64,000 nt of DNA. Source: Marinicella rhabdoformis (GTDB lineage: Bacteria > Pseudomonadota > Gammaproteobacteria > Xanthomonadales > Marinicellaceae). The stretch is from the NCBI RefSeq assembly GCF_009671245.1, contig NZ_VTFS01000003.1, positions 62,001 through 126,000 on the forward strand. The letters run 5' to 3'. Both the position numbers and the translations under genes were made by a program. Under the pieces are notes generated by a model, which ran no database searches, was not told the origin of the DNA, and worked only from the letters and a program-made list of their open reading frames with translations. Below are positions 44,957 to 53,770 of the stretch, one piece after another. How positions within the stretch are numbered: the first letter of the stretch is position 1; every line of letters begins with the position of its first letter.

Positions 44957-46891
44957 TTAGGTTTGTTCAGCGGTGTCTCCAAAAGGACCTGCCTTTTTGT
45001 CGCTTTTGCTGTCTTTGTTACCGCCGTCATTGTCACTGTCATTGTCTTCACTGATCCAATCTTCAGGTGGTGAAGGCTCTTTTCCAGCCATGATTTCTTC
45101 AATTTGCTTGGCATCGATGGTTTCATAGGTTATCAAAGCCTTGGCCATCACATGTAATTTATCTAAATTTTCATTCAAGATTTTTTCTGCGCGGGCATAA
45201 TTTTTATCAATCAACGTTCGCACTGCCAAATCAATCTTATCAGCGGTGGTATCAGACATGTGTTTGTGTTGTGTCACTTGGCGACCCAAGAACACTTCAC
45301 CTTCATCTTCTGAGTAAGACAGTGGGCCCAACTCGTCAGACAAGCCCCACTTGGTCACCATATTCTTAGCAATGGCCGTGGCACGTTCAATGTCATTTGA
45401 TGCACCTGTGGTCACAGCATCTGCGCCGCCGATGATTTCTTCGGCAATGCGGCCACCATACAAACTTGAAATTTGGCTCTCTAAAGCGGTTTTACTGTAT
45501 GAATAACGGTCTTCTTCAGGCAAATACATGGTCACACCCAGAGCTCGACCTCGAGGAATGATGGTTACCTTATACACTGGGTCATGTTCTGGAACCAAAT
45601 GACCAACGATGGCATGACCGGCTTCATGGTATGCCGTGTTGCGCTTTTCTTCGTCTTTCATCACCATGGATTTACGTTCAGCACCCATCATGATTTTGTC
45701 ACGTGCTTTGTCGAAAAGCTCCATGTCGATTTCAGTTTTATCAAAACGTGCGGCAAACAAAGCGGCTTCATTAACCAAGTTAGCCAAATCTGCACCTGAG
45801 AATCCTGGTGTACCACGTGCAATCACCAAAGGACTGACGTCATCTGCCAATGGCACTTTTTTCATGTGTACTTTCAAAATGGCTTCACGGCCTTTGATGT
45901 CTGGCAATGGCACAACCACCTGTCTGTCAAATCGACCGGGGCGTAACAAAGCTGGGTCTAATACATCTGGTCTGTTAGTCGCTGCAATCACAATCACACC
46001 CTCATTGCCTTCAAAACCGTCCATTTCAACCAATAACTGATTTAAAGTTTGTTCGCGCTCATCATGACCACCGCCTAAACCGGCGCCACGTTGGCGACCG
46101 ACCGCATCAATCTCATCAATAAAAATGATACAAGGTGAATTTTTCTTGGCTTGTTCGAACATGTCACGTACACGTGATGCACCGACACCTACAAACATTT
46201 CTACAAAGTCAGAACCTGATATGGTAAAGAAAGGCACACGTGCTTCACCAGCAATCGCTTTGGCTAACAATGTTTTACCGGTACCTGGCGATCCCACCAT
46301 CAAAATACCACGAGGAATGTGACCACCGAGTTTTTGAAATTTGCTCGGGTCACGCAAGAAATCAACCACTTCGCCGACCTCTTCTTTGGCTTCTTCGGCA
46401 CCGGCCATGTCAGCAAAAGTCACTTTGTTCTGATCTTCATTCAGCAGTTTCGCTTTGGACTTACCAAAACTCATGGCGCCGCCCTTGCCGCCGCCACCTT
46501 GCATTTGACGCATGATGACAAACCACAAACCCAAGAACAATAAAATTGGGAAAATGGTTTCAAAAACACGCCAAAAAATACTGGTTTCTTGCGGTGCTTC
46601 AACCGCATATTTGACGTCATTTAAGATCAAATCATCTTCAAGGTGTGGGTCATTTCCCGCTTGTACCTCAAACTGTTCACCACTTTTTGTTTTGGCTCTT
46701 ATTTTTCGATGTACTGATGTTTCTGGATCAATCAACACTTCTTCAATTTGGCCATTTTGAACCATATTAATAAAGTCAGAATAGACCACTTGGCCTTTTT
46801 GTTGTGGTGCTTGTAACATGCTGCCAAAGACACTCATCAGTATCATCAGTACAACCACCCACAGTAATATGTTTTTTGCTACGTTATTCAA
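44957..46891 (-). CDS. ftsH: ATP-dependent zinc metalloprotease FtsH
   Basis: Membrane AAA+ protease (644 aa) that degrades misfolded membrane proteins and regulators such as LpxC in relatives. Two N-terminal helices flank a periplasmic domain. Walker [14 protein letters not shown] (about residue 200), Walker [19 protein letters not shown] region [20 protein letters not shown], zinc site [10 protein letters not shown] (about 422). An acidic Asp/Asn-rich tail ([11 protein letters not shown]) is specific to this protein. Confidence 0.98.
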   Translation of the reverse strand: MNNVAKNILLWVVVLMILMSVFGSMLQAPQQKGQVVYSDFINMVQNGQIEEVLIDPETSVHRKIRAKTKSGEQFEVQAGNDPHLEDDLILNDVKYAVEAPQETSIFWRVFETIFPILLFLGLWFVIMRQMQGGGGKGGAMSFGKSKAKLLNEDQNKVTFADMAGAEEAKEEVGEVVDFLRDPSKFQKLGGHIPRGILMVGSPGTGKTLLAKAIAGEARVPFFTISGSDFVEMFVGVGASRVRDMFEQAKKNSPCIIFIDEIDAVGRQRGAGLGGGHDEREQTLNQLLVEMDGFEGNEGVIVIAATNRPDVLDPALLRPGRFDRQVVVPLPDIKGREAILKVHMKKVPLADDVSPLVIARGTPGFSGADLANLVNEAALFAARFDKTEIDMELFDKARDKIMMGAERKSMVMKDEEKRNTAYHEAGHAIVGHLVPEHDPVYKVTIIPRGRALGVTMYLPEEDRYSYSKTALESQISSLYGGRIAEEIIGGADAVTTGASNDIERATAIAKNMVTKWGLSDELGPLSYSEDEGEVFLGRQVTQHKHMSDTTADKIDLAVRTLIDKNYARAEKILNENLDKLHVMAKALITYETIDAKQIEEIMAGKEPSPPEDWISEDNDSDNDGGNKDSKSDKKAGPFGDTAEQT

Positions 46892-46943
46892 ATTGCTTCT
46901 CTTTAATTTAAATTACTTTATAAATTCAGTTTTAATGATCCAG

Positions 46944-47561
46944 TCATTTAAAGCCTTGGGCCACGGCAAACACTTCTCTCGAACGCGCTCGCGATGATTT
47001 GGGTTTATATATGGTCACTTTTTTGAATGCCTGTTTCATGTTTTGGATGTGCTCATCAAAACCAGCCCCTTGAAACAACTTGATGGCATGGTTACCATTT
47101 TTGTTCAAGGCTTGGTGACAAAAATCCAAAGCCAACTCTGCTAAATACATACATCGTGGCTGATCCATGGCATTCATTCCAGATAAGTTTGGGGCCATAT
47201 CCGATAAAACAAGGTCTATTTTTTTATCGCCTAACAGCGTCAATAATTGATCATAAACTTCGTCCGATGTGAAATCACCTTGGATAAAATCCACCCCTTC
47301 AATGGGTTCAATGTCTAGTAAATCTAGACCCACCACCATCGCATCTGACTTTAAATGGTACTTGACTACTTGACACCAGCCACCCGGAGCGGCACCCAAA
47401 TCAACCACAGCCTCAACACCTTTGAGCAGGTCAAACTTAGCCACCATTTCTTCGAGTTTAAATGCTGAGCGGGCGCGGTAACCACGTTCCTGTGACAATT
47501 TGACAAATTCATCGTCAAAATGTTCTTTTAGCCATTGATTTGAACTTTTACTTCTTGCCAT
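46944..47561 (-). CDS. rlmE: 23S rRNA (uridine 2552-2'-O) methyltransferase RlmE
   Basis: Methylates U2552 in the A-loop of 23S rRNA late in 50S assembly. 205 aa. SAM motif AVVDLGAAPGGWCQV (about residue 52), DLVLSDMAPNLSGM (about 120), HAIKLFQGAGFDE. Divergent from yhbY with a 21-bp gap and upstream of ftsH, the usual gammaproteobacterial order. Confidence 0.97.
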   Translation of the reverse strand: MARSKSSNQWLKEHFDDEFVKLSQERGYRARSAFKLEEMVAKFDLLKGVEAVVDLGAAPGGWCQVVKYHLKSDAMVVGLDLLDIEPIEGVDFIQGDFTSDEVYDQLLTLLGDKKIDLVLSDMAPNLSGMNAMDQPRCMYLAELALDFCHQALNKNGNHAIKLFQGAGFDEHIQNMKQAFKKVTIYKPKSSRARSREVFAVAQGFK

Positions 47562-47582
47562 CTGATAAAATATGCGGAAATT

Positions 47583-47921
47583 ATGGAAATTTTACCACCA
47601 ATGACAAACAAAACGAAAAAACAAGCCGCTCCTTTGAGCAAAAATGCGACAAAATACCTGCGCGGTGTCGCGCATCACATCAGCCCTTTGGTTACAATTG
47701 CAGACAAAGGCGTGACAGAAAATATCTTGACAGAGCTGGACATCTGTTTAGAACGCCATGAATTGGTCAAAGTAAAAATCAGAGCCGACCGTGAAACACG
47801 CAAAGCAATGGCTGAAGAATTGATCAAATCATCGAATGCACAAGAAGTTCAAAGTATTGGCCAAGTACTGACTTTATACCGCGCCAATCCAAAAGACGGC
47901 GTTTACGAGCTTCCAAAATAA
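47583..47921 (+). CDS. yhbY: YhbY-type CRM-domain RNA-binding protein
   Basis: 112 aa. Ribosome-assembly-linked RNA-binding protein (CRM fold): LRGVAHHISPLVTIADKGVTENILTELDICLERHELVKVKIRADRETRKAMAEEL...IGQVLTLYRAN. The ATG at 47601 is an equally plausible start and gives 106 aa. It shares the short divergent promoter region with rlmE. Confidence 0.93.
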   Translation: MEILPPMTNKTKKQAAPLSKNATKYLRGVAHHISPLVTIADKGVTENILTELDICLERHELVKVKIRADRETRKAMAEELIKSSNAQEVQSIGQVLTLYRANPKDGVYELPK

Positions 47922-47936
47922 CAACCCAGTAATCAC

Positions 47937-48308
47937 ATGCAACTCACTGAACACGGAAACGACCATCCGAATTTAATTTCACAAGCCGAAACGGGCTTGT
48001 GCCATACCGCAGGACAAAGCTACAACCAGAGCATCATTGTGCCTTGGGATGCACCCATTGAAACTGTGGGAACAAAAACCGTTAGGGAACTAGATGAATC
48101 ATTGGTTCAAAAGTTATGTGATTATCAACCTGAAATCATTGTGCTGGCCACTGGCGAGCACATTGAATACCCAGACACTGACTTGTTACTGCCCTTGGTG
48201 AAAAACAACATCGGCTTAGAAGTGATGACCAATGCCGCTGCCGCCCGAACCTTCAACGTATTGATGTCAGAAAACCGTCAGGTCTTGTGCTTATTTTTGA
48301 TAGCTTGA
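47937..48308 (+). CDS. Mth938-like domain (DUF498/NDUFAF3 family) protein
   Basis: 123 aa. The segment SIIVPWDAP...PEIIVLATGEHIEYPDTDLLLPLVKNNIGLEVMTNAAAARTFNVLMSENRQVLCLFL is the Mth938-like fold. Mitochondrial relatives assist complex I assembly; the bacterial role is not established. It starts 15 bp after yhbY and its last 18 bp overlap the convergent methyltransferase gene. Confidence 0.88.
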   Translation: MQLTEHGNDHPNLISQAETGLCHTAGQSYNQSIIVPWDAPIETVGTKTVRELDESLVQKLCDYQPEIIVLATGEHIEYPDTDLLLPLVKNNIGLEVMTNAAAARTFNVLMSENRQVLCLFLIA

Positions 48309-49091
48309 GACCGTTTCTTCGCTACATTCTTTAACAGCTTTCAACGCATAAACCAAAGGTATATCATTGCCTTTATGCTGAAGGTGAAATTGACCGGCCT
48401 GGCGTTCTTCCATGTTATCAAAGCAATCATATGGGCTGTAATCAAACTCTTCAAAAGCTTGAATACTTAAACCTGCACATAACAATGCTGAGATAACTTC
48501 ACCAAGCGGGTGTGACCACACAGCAATGGCTTGTTTTTCTTCAGACTTGTTTTCTGTGTAAACCGTTTCAGTTTCAACATCGGGTTCAAGCTGATGAAAA
48601 TATGAATACCCATCAAGCAAATCATAGACAGGATGAAATTCTGCCATAAAGAAAGTACCACCTGGCTTAAGTTGCCTGGCCACGCCTTGCGCCCAAGCTT
48701 TGATGTCTGACAGCCAACAAATGGTCCCATATGAAGTGAACACCACATCGAATTGACGGCGTTTTTGTAGATAATTGATGACATCATCACATATAAAAGT
48801 GGCGTGTAAGTCGCACTGTTCACTCAAATCTTGCGCTTGCTTGATCGCCACTGATGACAAATCGACGCCAGTAACCTTTGCCCCCAACCTCGCCCAAGAC
48901 AATGAATCCAATCCAAAATGGCACTGAAGGTGTAACAAACTTTTGCCTGAAACATCGCCCAAAGCCTTCATTTCAATGTCATTCAAAGTGTTGTTACCGG
49001 CTTTAAATGCAGGCACATCATAAAAAGACGATTTGACATGAATTTTGGTTTTGGCATCCCAAGCTTTTTTGTTTAGCTTTAAATAATCCAT
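48291..49091 (-). CDS. Class I SAM-dependent methyltransferase
   Basis: 266 aa. SAM-binding LLHLQCHFGLDSLSWARLGAKVTGVDLSSVAIKQA (about residue 50), then FDVVFTSYGTICWL and LKPGGTFFMAEFHP. A small-molecule methyltransferase is likely; the substrate is unknown. It follows the HEAT-repeat gene by 9 bp. Confidence 0.88.
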   Translation of the reverse strand: MDYLKLNKKAWDAKTKIHVKSSFYDVPAFKAGNNTLNDIEMKALGDVSGKSLLHLQCHFGLDSLSWARLGAKVTGVDLSSVAIKQAQDLSEQCDLHATFICDDVINYLQKRRQFDVVFTSYGTICWLSDIKAWAQGVARQLKPGGTFFMAEFHPVYDLLDGYSYFHQLEPDVETETVYTENKSEEKQAIAVWSHPLGEVISALLCAGLSIQAFEEFDYSPYDCFDNMEERQAGQFHLQHKGNDIPLVYALKAVKECSEETVSSYQK

Positions 49092-49100
49092 GATCGTTGT

Positions 49101-49991
49101 TTATTGAAGTTGTAACATTCCAACATCAATCAATCGTTCCTCCCATGCTTCAGGATCATTAGGAATGTCATATAAATTACTGATTTCCTTCAATGCTTGA
49201 TAAATCCAGCCCAATTCTTGATCGGTGCTGTTCGGGTCATGTGCTAACTTAATCAAGGTCGGCAATGCAGCATAACGCTCTATAACTTGCAAAGTGCCTG
49301 TTTGAGCTAAGCCACAGAATGCCCGCTCTTGAATATAAGCTGATGTATCATTTTGCGCCACAAACAACAAAGGCTCAATGATTTCTTCTCCACCAAAACG
49401 AGCAAGTGCCTCTACCGCCCCTTGCCTGACTTTATCGCTTTCACTGCCAATGGCTTCTATCAGTACATCATAAACCTTTACACGATCAACACCACGAGCA
49501 GCAATCGCTGCCATGGCCCACAAAGCTCCTGCTGCATTCTTTTCAGGTTTACGCTCAAACTGTCTTATCAATCGATCGACTTTTTCGGGTGTTTTATCGA
49601 CGTCATATTGTGCCAAATACAATTCAAACCCCGCCATTCGAATTTCAATCAACGGTGAATTCAAAGCGGTAGTGGTTAACGTTTGTAACCGTGGGTTTGA
49701 TTCTATTTCTCCATGCCAATTTTCGGCGTACTTTAAAATATAATCTGGCGCACCTTCAAAACGATTAATCGCCAACTCCAACGACCTTTCAGCACGTTGC
49801 TGAAAAGGCAGTTCTTCAACCATGGCCGTATAAAAAGTGTCAAACTTAGGCTGTGTAGACTCTCCAGAGGAGAACAGTGGTTCAATAATGGAGCGGTATT
49901 GCTCAATCACATAGGCACGCACAGCTTCATTACTGGCCAATACACCCGCACTGAGGAAGAATGATAATAAGATAAGTGTTTTTTTCATCAA
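49101..49991 (-). CDS. Exported HEAT-repeat protein
   Basis: 296 aa with a signal peptide (KKTLILLSFFLSAGVLA). About four helical HEAT-like repeats, best seen in AAGALWAMAAIAARGVDRVKVYDVLIEAIGSESDKVRQGAVEALARFGGEEIIEPLLFVAQNDTSAYIQERAFCGLAQ. Probably a protein-binding scaffold in the periplasm. Confidence 0.8.
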   Translation of the reverse strand: MMKKTLILLSFFLSAGVLASNEAVRAYVIEQYRSIIEPLFSSGESTQPKFDTFYTAMVEELPFQQRAERSLELAINRFEGAPDYILKYAENWHGEIESNPRLQTLTTTALNSPLIEIRMAGFELYLAQYDVDKTPEKVDRLIRQFERKPEKNAAGALWAMAAIAARGVDRVKVYDVLIEAIGSESDKVRQGAVEALARFGGEEIIEPLLFVAQNDTSAYIQERAFCGLAQTGTLQVIERYAALPTLIKLAHDPNSTDQELGWIYQALKEISNLYDIPNDPEAWEERLIDVGMLQLQ

Positions 49992-50041
49992 TGCAGTATA
50001 TCAAATTGAGCACAATGAGAGACAGTTGATATTTTCAAGAC

Positions 50042-50071
50042 AAAAAAATACCCTCGATTGAGGGTATTTTT
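50042..50071. terminator. Bidirectional terminator below rpmJ
   Basis: TACCCTC-GATT-GAGGGTA is flanked by A7 and T5. On the minus strand it ends the rpmJ transcript and insulates the HEAT gene. Confidence 0.87.
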
Positions 50072-50103
50072 AAAATTCAGCTTTCAAGATTTCTCTGGGC
50101 GGT

Positions 50104-50229
50104 TTATCTTTGACGTGCTTTCAATTTTGGATTTGATTTACAAATCACAAAAACTTTTCCACGGCGACGAACCACTTTGCAGTCTCTTGAACGAGTCTTG
50201 GCTGATTTCAAAGATGATAAAACTTTCAT
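50104..50229 (-). CDS. rpmJ: Ribosomal protein L36, zinc-free (type B, YkgO-like) form
   Basis: 41 aa, translated by hand: [20 protein letters not shown], followed by [21 protein letters not shown]. This matches the alternative L36 of gammaproteobacteria with the [12 protein letters not shown] start. Only two cysteines remain of the zinc ribbon, so it is the C-minus form that replaces the zinc-binding L36 when zinc is scarce in species with both. It stands alone with its own terminator. Confidence 0.95.
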   Translation of the reverse strand: MKVLSSLKSAKTRSRDCKVVRRRGKVFVICKSNPKLKARQR

Positions 50230-50304
50230 AATTTACCGCTTGTTTTTAAAAGTCCGTGAATTATACCCACACAGTTGAAATGTGCAATATATTTTATGAA
50301 GTAT

Positions 50305-50685
50305 TTAATCTTGAAAAGCCCTTTCTTCCATCAACCCTACCAAATGACCGTCCGGATCACGTAAAAAAGCCATCCATAAATCATGATCTGCCATCTTAAC
50401 AACAAAATGTGGTGCCTTCTCTACAGCAACATGTTGTAAATCAGTTTGCTCAAACCAGCCATTCAAATCATCTAATTGATAGTAGATAACAGATGTGTGA
50501 TGGTCCTTAGTATGTCCCTGTAATTCAGTTAACATCAGCCTGACTTCGCCACACTGCATAAATGCCATGCCACTGTCAGTATCAAAAAGCAGTTCCAAAC
50601 CCACAACCTCACTGTAAAATGACACTGAACGATCCTTGTCACTGCAGCTGATGGCCAACTGACCTATTTTTTGCGGCTTGCTCAT
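50305..50685 (-). CDS. VOC-family (glyoxalase/dioxygenase-like) protein
   Basis: 126 aa from the ATG at 50685, which overlaps the stop of the upstream oxygenase gene by 4 bp (ATGA); a longer frame is open but not needed. Vicinal-oxygen-chelate pattern: IGQLAISCSDKDRSVSFYSEVVGLELLFDTDSGMAFMQCGEVRLML and LWMAFLRDPDGHLVGLMEE. Metal-dependent; the reaction is not known. Confidence 0.88.
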   Translation of the reverse strand: MSKPQKIGQLAISCSDKDRSVSFYSEVVGLELLFDTDSGMAFMQCGEVRLMLTELQGHTKDHHTSVIYYQLDDLNGWFEQTDLQHVAVEKAPHFVVKMADHDLWMAFLRDPDGHLVGLMEERAFQD

Positions 50686-51395
50686 GATGCTGGTGTACCA
50701 TATAACTGACTTGATCGTTGATACAACAGCCATGAAGTAAAAATATATTTATCATCAGATACCGGTTTATTTCCCCTGTGAGTATGGGTAAAACCAGCAG
50801 GCGCTATGACCAATGAACCACGCTTGGGTTTGACACTGGTATTTTGAAAATAAAAATCAGTCTCCCCCCCTTCTTCTACATCATTCAAATAAAACATCCA
50901 CAACAATGTTCTGTGCAAAGAGTCGTTATATTCGTCTTTGGGGTGCGGATAAACTTCAGAATGCCAGTAAAAATACCCGCCTTCATTCTTTTTATACTTT
51001 TGAATGTTGATTGAACCCAGCCTATATACTGCTTTAATCATGTTTACTAAAGCCTCGTCAGACAGGTTGGGAATGTCTACATAAGAAACAGACTCAACCC
51101 CGTTTTCAGTTTGTACCTGAACAGAAATGGCACCTGCCAACAGGAATGGGTGTGCCCTGACATACTGCACCAATCCTGTAAGCACTGCATTTTGTAACAC
51201 ATTAATATCTTCTTGCCACTCAGAAAAATTATTGATCGTGATGTCGCTACTGTTCTTTTTGATTAAATCCACACCCTGTCCAGTAGCACCTGGTGCAGCA
51301 TGTTGACTTTGATTGAATTTTTCAATTGCCTTTTGGCAAAATGCTTCCGATAAAACGTTCTCGTAAACGCCAATAAAATTTGTCAAAATAGCCAC
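50682..51395 (-). CDS. 2-oxoglutarate/Fe(II)-dependent oxygenase (prolyl 4-hydroxylase-like)
   Basis: 237 aa. The iron and 2-oxoglutarate sites are readable: FYWHSEVYPHP (His, Glu or Asp), WMFYLNDVEEGGETDFYFQNTSVKPKRGSLVIAPAGFTHTHRGNKP (second His, then a basic residue) and KYIFTSWLLY. Fits the P4Hc-type oxygenases that hydroxylate proteins or small molecules. It is coupled to the VOC gene, suggesting a shared pathway. Confidence 0.85.
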   Translation of the reverse strand: MAILTNFIGVYENVLSEAFCQKAIEKFNQSQHAAPGATGQGVDLIKKNSSDITINNFSEWQEDINVLQNAVLTGLVQYVRAHPFLLAGAISVQVQTENGVESVSYVDIPNLSDEALVNMIKAVYRLGSINIQKYKKNEGGYFYWHSEVYPHPKDEYNDSLHRTLLWMFYLNDVEEGGETDFYFQNTSVKPKRGSLVIAPAGFTHTHRGNKPVSDDKYIFTSWLLYQRSSQLYGTPAS

Positions 51396-51415
51396 TCAGT
51401 TTTAATAAAGCATAT

Positions 51416-52276
51416 TTATAAAACAGTTACGCAATTTTTTCCAGCAGTTTTTGATTGATATAATGCCCTGTCTGCTCTTTTAACGACTTCCATGTATGGC
51501 TCTTTACCTTTGCACTGGCTGACACCAAAGCTTAGGGTTACTTGATGATCTTGGATTGACCCTGACATATTAATTTCGGACAAATGAATCCTGATGTTTT
51601 CACACGTTTCAGCCGCTTCATCAACACCAACGCCTAATTCAACAATGGCAAATTCTTCACCACCCCAACGACCCACTTTTTGAGAGTCACTTAAAAATGC
51701 CAACAAAGACTGACCTGCTTTACTGAGCACCTCATCACCGGCCACATGACCATAGGTATCATTTATTACCTTAAAGTCATCAAAATCAATAATAATAACA
51801 GCATACGTCTCATTATTCTTATGAGCAACTTCATGGATTTTTTCCAGCTGACGCTGCATTCCTCTTCTGTTATAAAGCCCTGTCAAACCATCCCTAATCG
51901 CCTGCCTTGTTAAGGCAACATTCAAAGACTGGTATTCTTCCAGCCATTTTTTTACACCTATAAAAACAAAGGCATAACCCAATAACTTTAAACTCTTCTC
52001 TATAATGGCTGTATAAACCTCACCATGATAATAAAGCTGATCAAATGAGTCTGCGAGTAAAGCGACGAACGCCAAATAGAATCCCCATGACAAGTAGGGG
52101 TGATAAGGTTTGTCTTTTAAATCATCTACTTTAAAGTAAAAGAAAACCGCCATTATGGCTGTAAAAGACTCTGTCAACAAATTAAAAAACCGTATATCTT
52201 TTACTGGCTCAAACATCCACGCGCTGAATCCCAAAGAACACAAAACGGTAACTATGATAATGATGGTTTTTTGCAT
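51416..52276 (-). CDS. Membrane-bound diguanylate cyclase (GGDEF domain)
   Basis: 286 aa from the ATG at 52276 (GAGAG upstream; a GTG two codons earlier is possible). About four hydrophobic segments in the first 120 residues, then a GGDEF domain starting DGLTGLYNRRGMQRQL with the signature GRWGGEEFAIV. The I-site position reads SDSQ instead of RxxD, so product inhibition is probably absent. The promoter region carries a perfect palindrome. Confidence 0.9.
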   Translation of the reverse strand: MQKTIIIIVTVLCSLGFSAWMFEPVKDIRFFNLLTESFTAIMAVFFYFKVDDLKDKPYHPYLSWGFYLAFVALLADSFDQLYYHGEVYTAIIEKSLKLLGYAFVFIGVKKWLEEYQSLNVALTRQAIRDGLTGLYNRRGMQRQLEKIHEVAHKNNETYAVIIIDFDDFKVINDTYGHVAGDEVLSKAGQSLLAFLSDSQKVGRWGGEEFAIVELGVGVDEAAETCENIRIHLSEINMSGSIQDHQVTLSFGVSQCKGKEPYMEVVKRADRALYQSKTAGKNCVTVL

Positions 52277-52291
52277 TCGCACTCTCTATTT

Positions 52292-52311
52292 AATGTTGCA
52301 ACTGCAACATT
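52292..52311 (-). promoter_or_regulatory. Perfect 20-bp palindrome, probable operator
   Basis: AATGTTGCAACTGCAACATT is a perfect dyad 15 bp upstream of the diguanylate cyclase start. On the minus strand a TAAAAT box overlaps its left edge, so a protein bound here would cover the transcription start. The cognate regulator is unknown. Confidence 0.55.
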
Positions 52312-52449
52312 TTACACACACGTGTTAAATCATAACCTCACAGAGCAAGAAATGACATTTTTTGAACACAATGTCACAATAAATAACAAATACAGACTCC
52401 AAAGAACAGACGAACAAGCATTTTTGGCAAATTTTTGTCAAAAAAAGGC

Positions 52450-52660
52450 AAAAAAAAGGGCCTCTAAAATGAGGCCCGAAGCTATTAGCTGAGGAAGAGG
52501 GAGGAAAAACCTCAGCAATTGGTCATGTGAAATAAATCACATGGTTGAAGTCTTGCGACTTCAGGGAACAATGAAAAAAAACTTATGTTCTCTTCATAAT
52601 CATTTTACTTAATGATTATGAACAAAAGATGAATACACATTCGTCTTTCATAAACCTTAG
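52450..52660 (-). ncRNA. Candidate small RNA with anti-Shine-Dalgarno loop
   Basis: On the minus strand this stretch reads as a chain of stem-loops ending in a canonical terminator: GGGCCTC-ATTTTA-GAGGCCC followed by T7 (52451-52477). The stem-loop just before it (52488-52516, stem GCTGAGG/CCTCAGC) exposes the loop UUUUUCCUCCCUCUU, complementary to ribosome binding sites. No gene on this strand lies upstream to need the terminator. The 5' end and promoter are not clear; the coordinates are approximate. Confidence 0.45.
52451..52477 (-). terminator. Rho-independent terminator (minus strand)
   Basis: GGGCCTC (52458-52464), loop TAAAAT, GAGGCCC (52471-52477). The A7 on its left is a T-tract on the minus strand. 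Transcription ending here must start within the following 350 bp, as the next gene (LysR) is on the plus strand. Confidence 0.85.
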
Positions 52661-52780
52661 AACCATCTTAATAAGAAAAGTTCAAAGCATTTTAAGAATT
52701 TTTTGTTGAAAGGCTTTCCCCCTTCAACGGCTGCCTATTTTAAGTAAAAAAATAAAAAAAACAAACGAATTGTTTTTGCC

Positions 52781-52807
52781 TTTCGGATAAACTACACTTA
52801 TCCGAAA
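52781..52807 (+). promoter_or_regulatory. Palindrome upstream of the LysR gene
   Basis: TTTCGGATAA (52781-52790) and TTATCCGAAA (52798-52807) are exact inverse repeats around ACTACAC, 18 bp before the ATG. It contains the T-N11-A pattern of LysR boxes, so autoregulation is plausible; it could also be a terminator-like hairpin in the leader. Confidence 0.5.
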
Positions 52808-52825
52808 TTCACAAATATACAACAC

Positions 52826-53755
52826 ATGGCAATCAAATACCGCAACATACCGCCACTTAGAGCAATCAAAGCTTTTGAAGCTTCAGCTCGTCATTTAAGT
52901 TTCACTAAGGCAGCAGAAGAATTACACGTCACTCAAGCCGCCATCAGTCACCAAATAAAAAACCTGGAAAATATCACAGGAGTGCCTTTGTTTAAAAGGT
53001 ACAACAGAGCACTCAAATTAACTTTTGAGGGTCGCATGTATTTGATTTCTGTGCGCAATGCCCTAGAAGGTATAGAGAAAGCGACCAGACAACTAAAAAA
53101 TCAAGATGCATCTGGTACATTAAACATTTCTGTTCTGCCTTCTTTCGCCACGAAATGGCTATCTAAAAGGATATGGAAGTTTCAACAGCAACACAATGAA
53201 TTAGATGTCAGAATTTCAGCGTTTGAATGGTTAACTGACTTCAAAAAAGATGACTGTGATATTGCTATCCGTTATACAGCGGAACCTCATTACCCAGGAT
53301 TAAAAGCTGAGTTGTTTTTAGAAGAAGAAGTCTTTCCTGTGTGTAGCAAGCAATTATATGACTCTTTTGAGGGCCGATTATCTCCAGACAAATTACTCAA
53401 AGCAAAGTTATTGCATGAGGACTTTACCACTGAAGATTGGCATGAGTGGTTTGAATTGGCAGGACTGACAGCTCAAGTCAACCTACGAGGCACGCGATTC
53501 AGTCATACGGTTACAATGTTAGAATCTGTAGAAAATCACCAAGGCTTTGCCCTCGGAAGAACCACACTGGTACAGGATGACATTGAACGGGGCTTATTGG
53601 TAGCGCCATTTGATATTAAGATGAAAAGTCAAATGTCCTATTATTTGGTTTACCCTGAAAGTCATGAAAATGACACCAAGCTACAAATCATTAAATCTTG
53701 GCTATTTGAGGAAGCAGAAAAGTTTCAGTCTCAAGGTAATCAAAAATTATTTTGA
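52826..53755 (+). CDS. LysR-family transcriptional regulator (GcvA-like)
   Basis: 309 aa. N-terminal winged helix-turn-helix (PPLRAIKAFEASARHLSFTKAAEELHVTQAAISHQIKNLENITGVPLFKR), then the LysR substrate-binding domain. The sequence resembles the GcvA/AmpR branch. The effector is unknown. A diguanylate cyclase gene follows after 15 bp and may be co-transcribed. Confidence 0.92.
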   Translation: MAIKYRNIPPLRAIKAFEASARHLSFTKAAEELHVTQAAISHQIKNLENITGVPLFKRYNRALKLTFEGRMYLISVRNALEGIEKATRQLKNQDASGTLNISVLPSFATKWLSKRIWKFQQQHNELDVRISAFEWLTDFKKDDCDIAIRYTAEPHYPGLKAELFLEEEVFPVCSKQLYDSFEGRLSPDKLLKAKLLHEDFTTEDWHEWFELAGLTAQVNLRGTRFSHTVTMLESVENHQGFALGRTTLVQDDIERGLLVAPFDIKMKSQMSYYLVYPESHENDTKLQIIKSWLFEEAEKFQSQGNQKLF

Positions 53756-53770
53756 CTACATTCGTAAATA

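Larger units (their letters stand above)
52283..52825. other. Gene-free, hairpin-rich region before the LysR gene
   Basis: 543 bp with no credible protein gene. It holds a 20-bp palindrome at the diguanylate cyclase promoter, a terminator facing left, a row of six further stem-loops (52488-52728) and a palindrome directly upstream of the LysR gene. These parts are listed separately. Confidence 0.8.

Noticed and set aside
52271-52492. 73-aa plus-strand frame upstream of the LysR gene
   Set aside because: It crosses a palindromic operator and a terminator hairpin, and its composition is that of AT-rich noncoding DNA.
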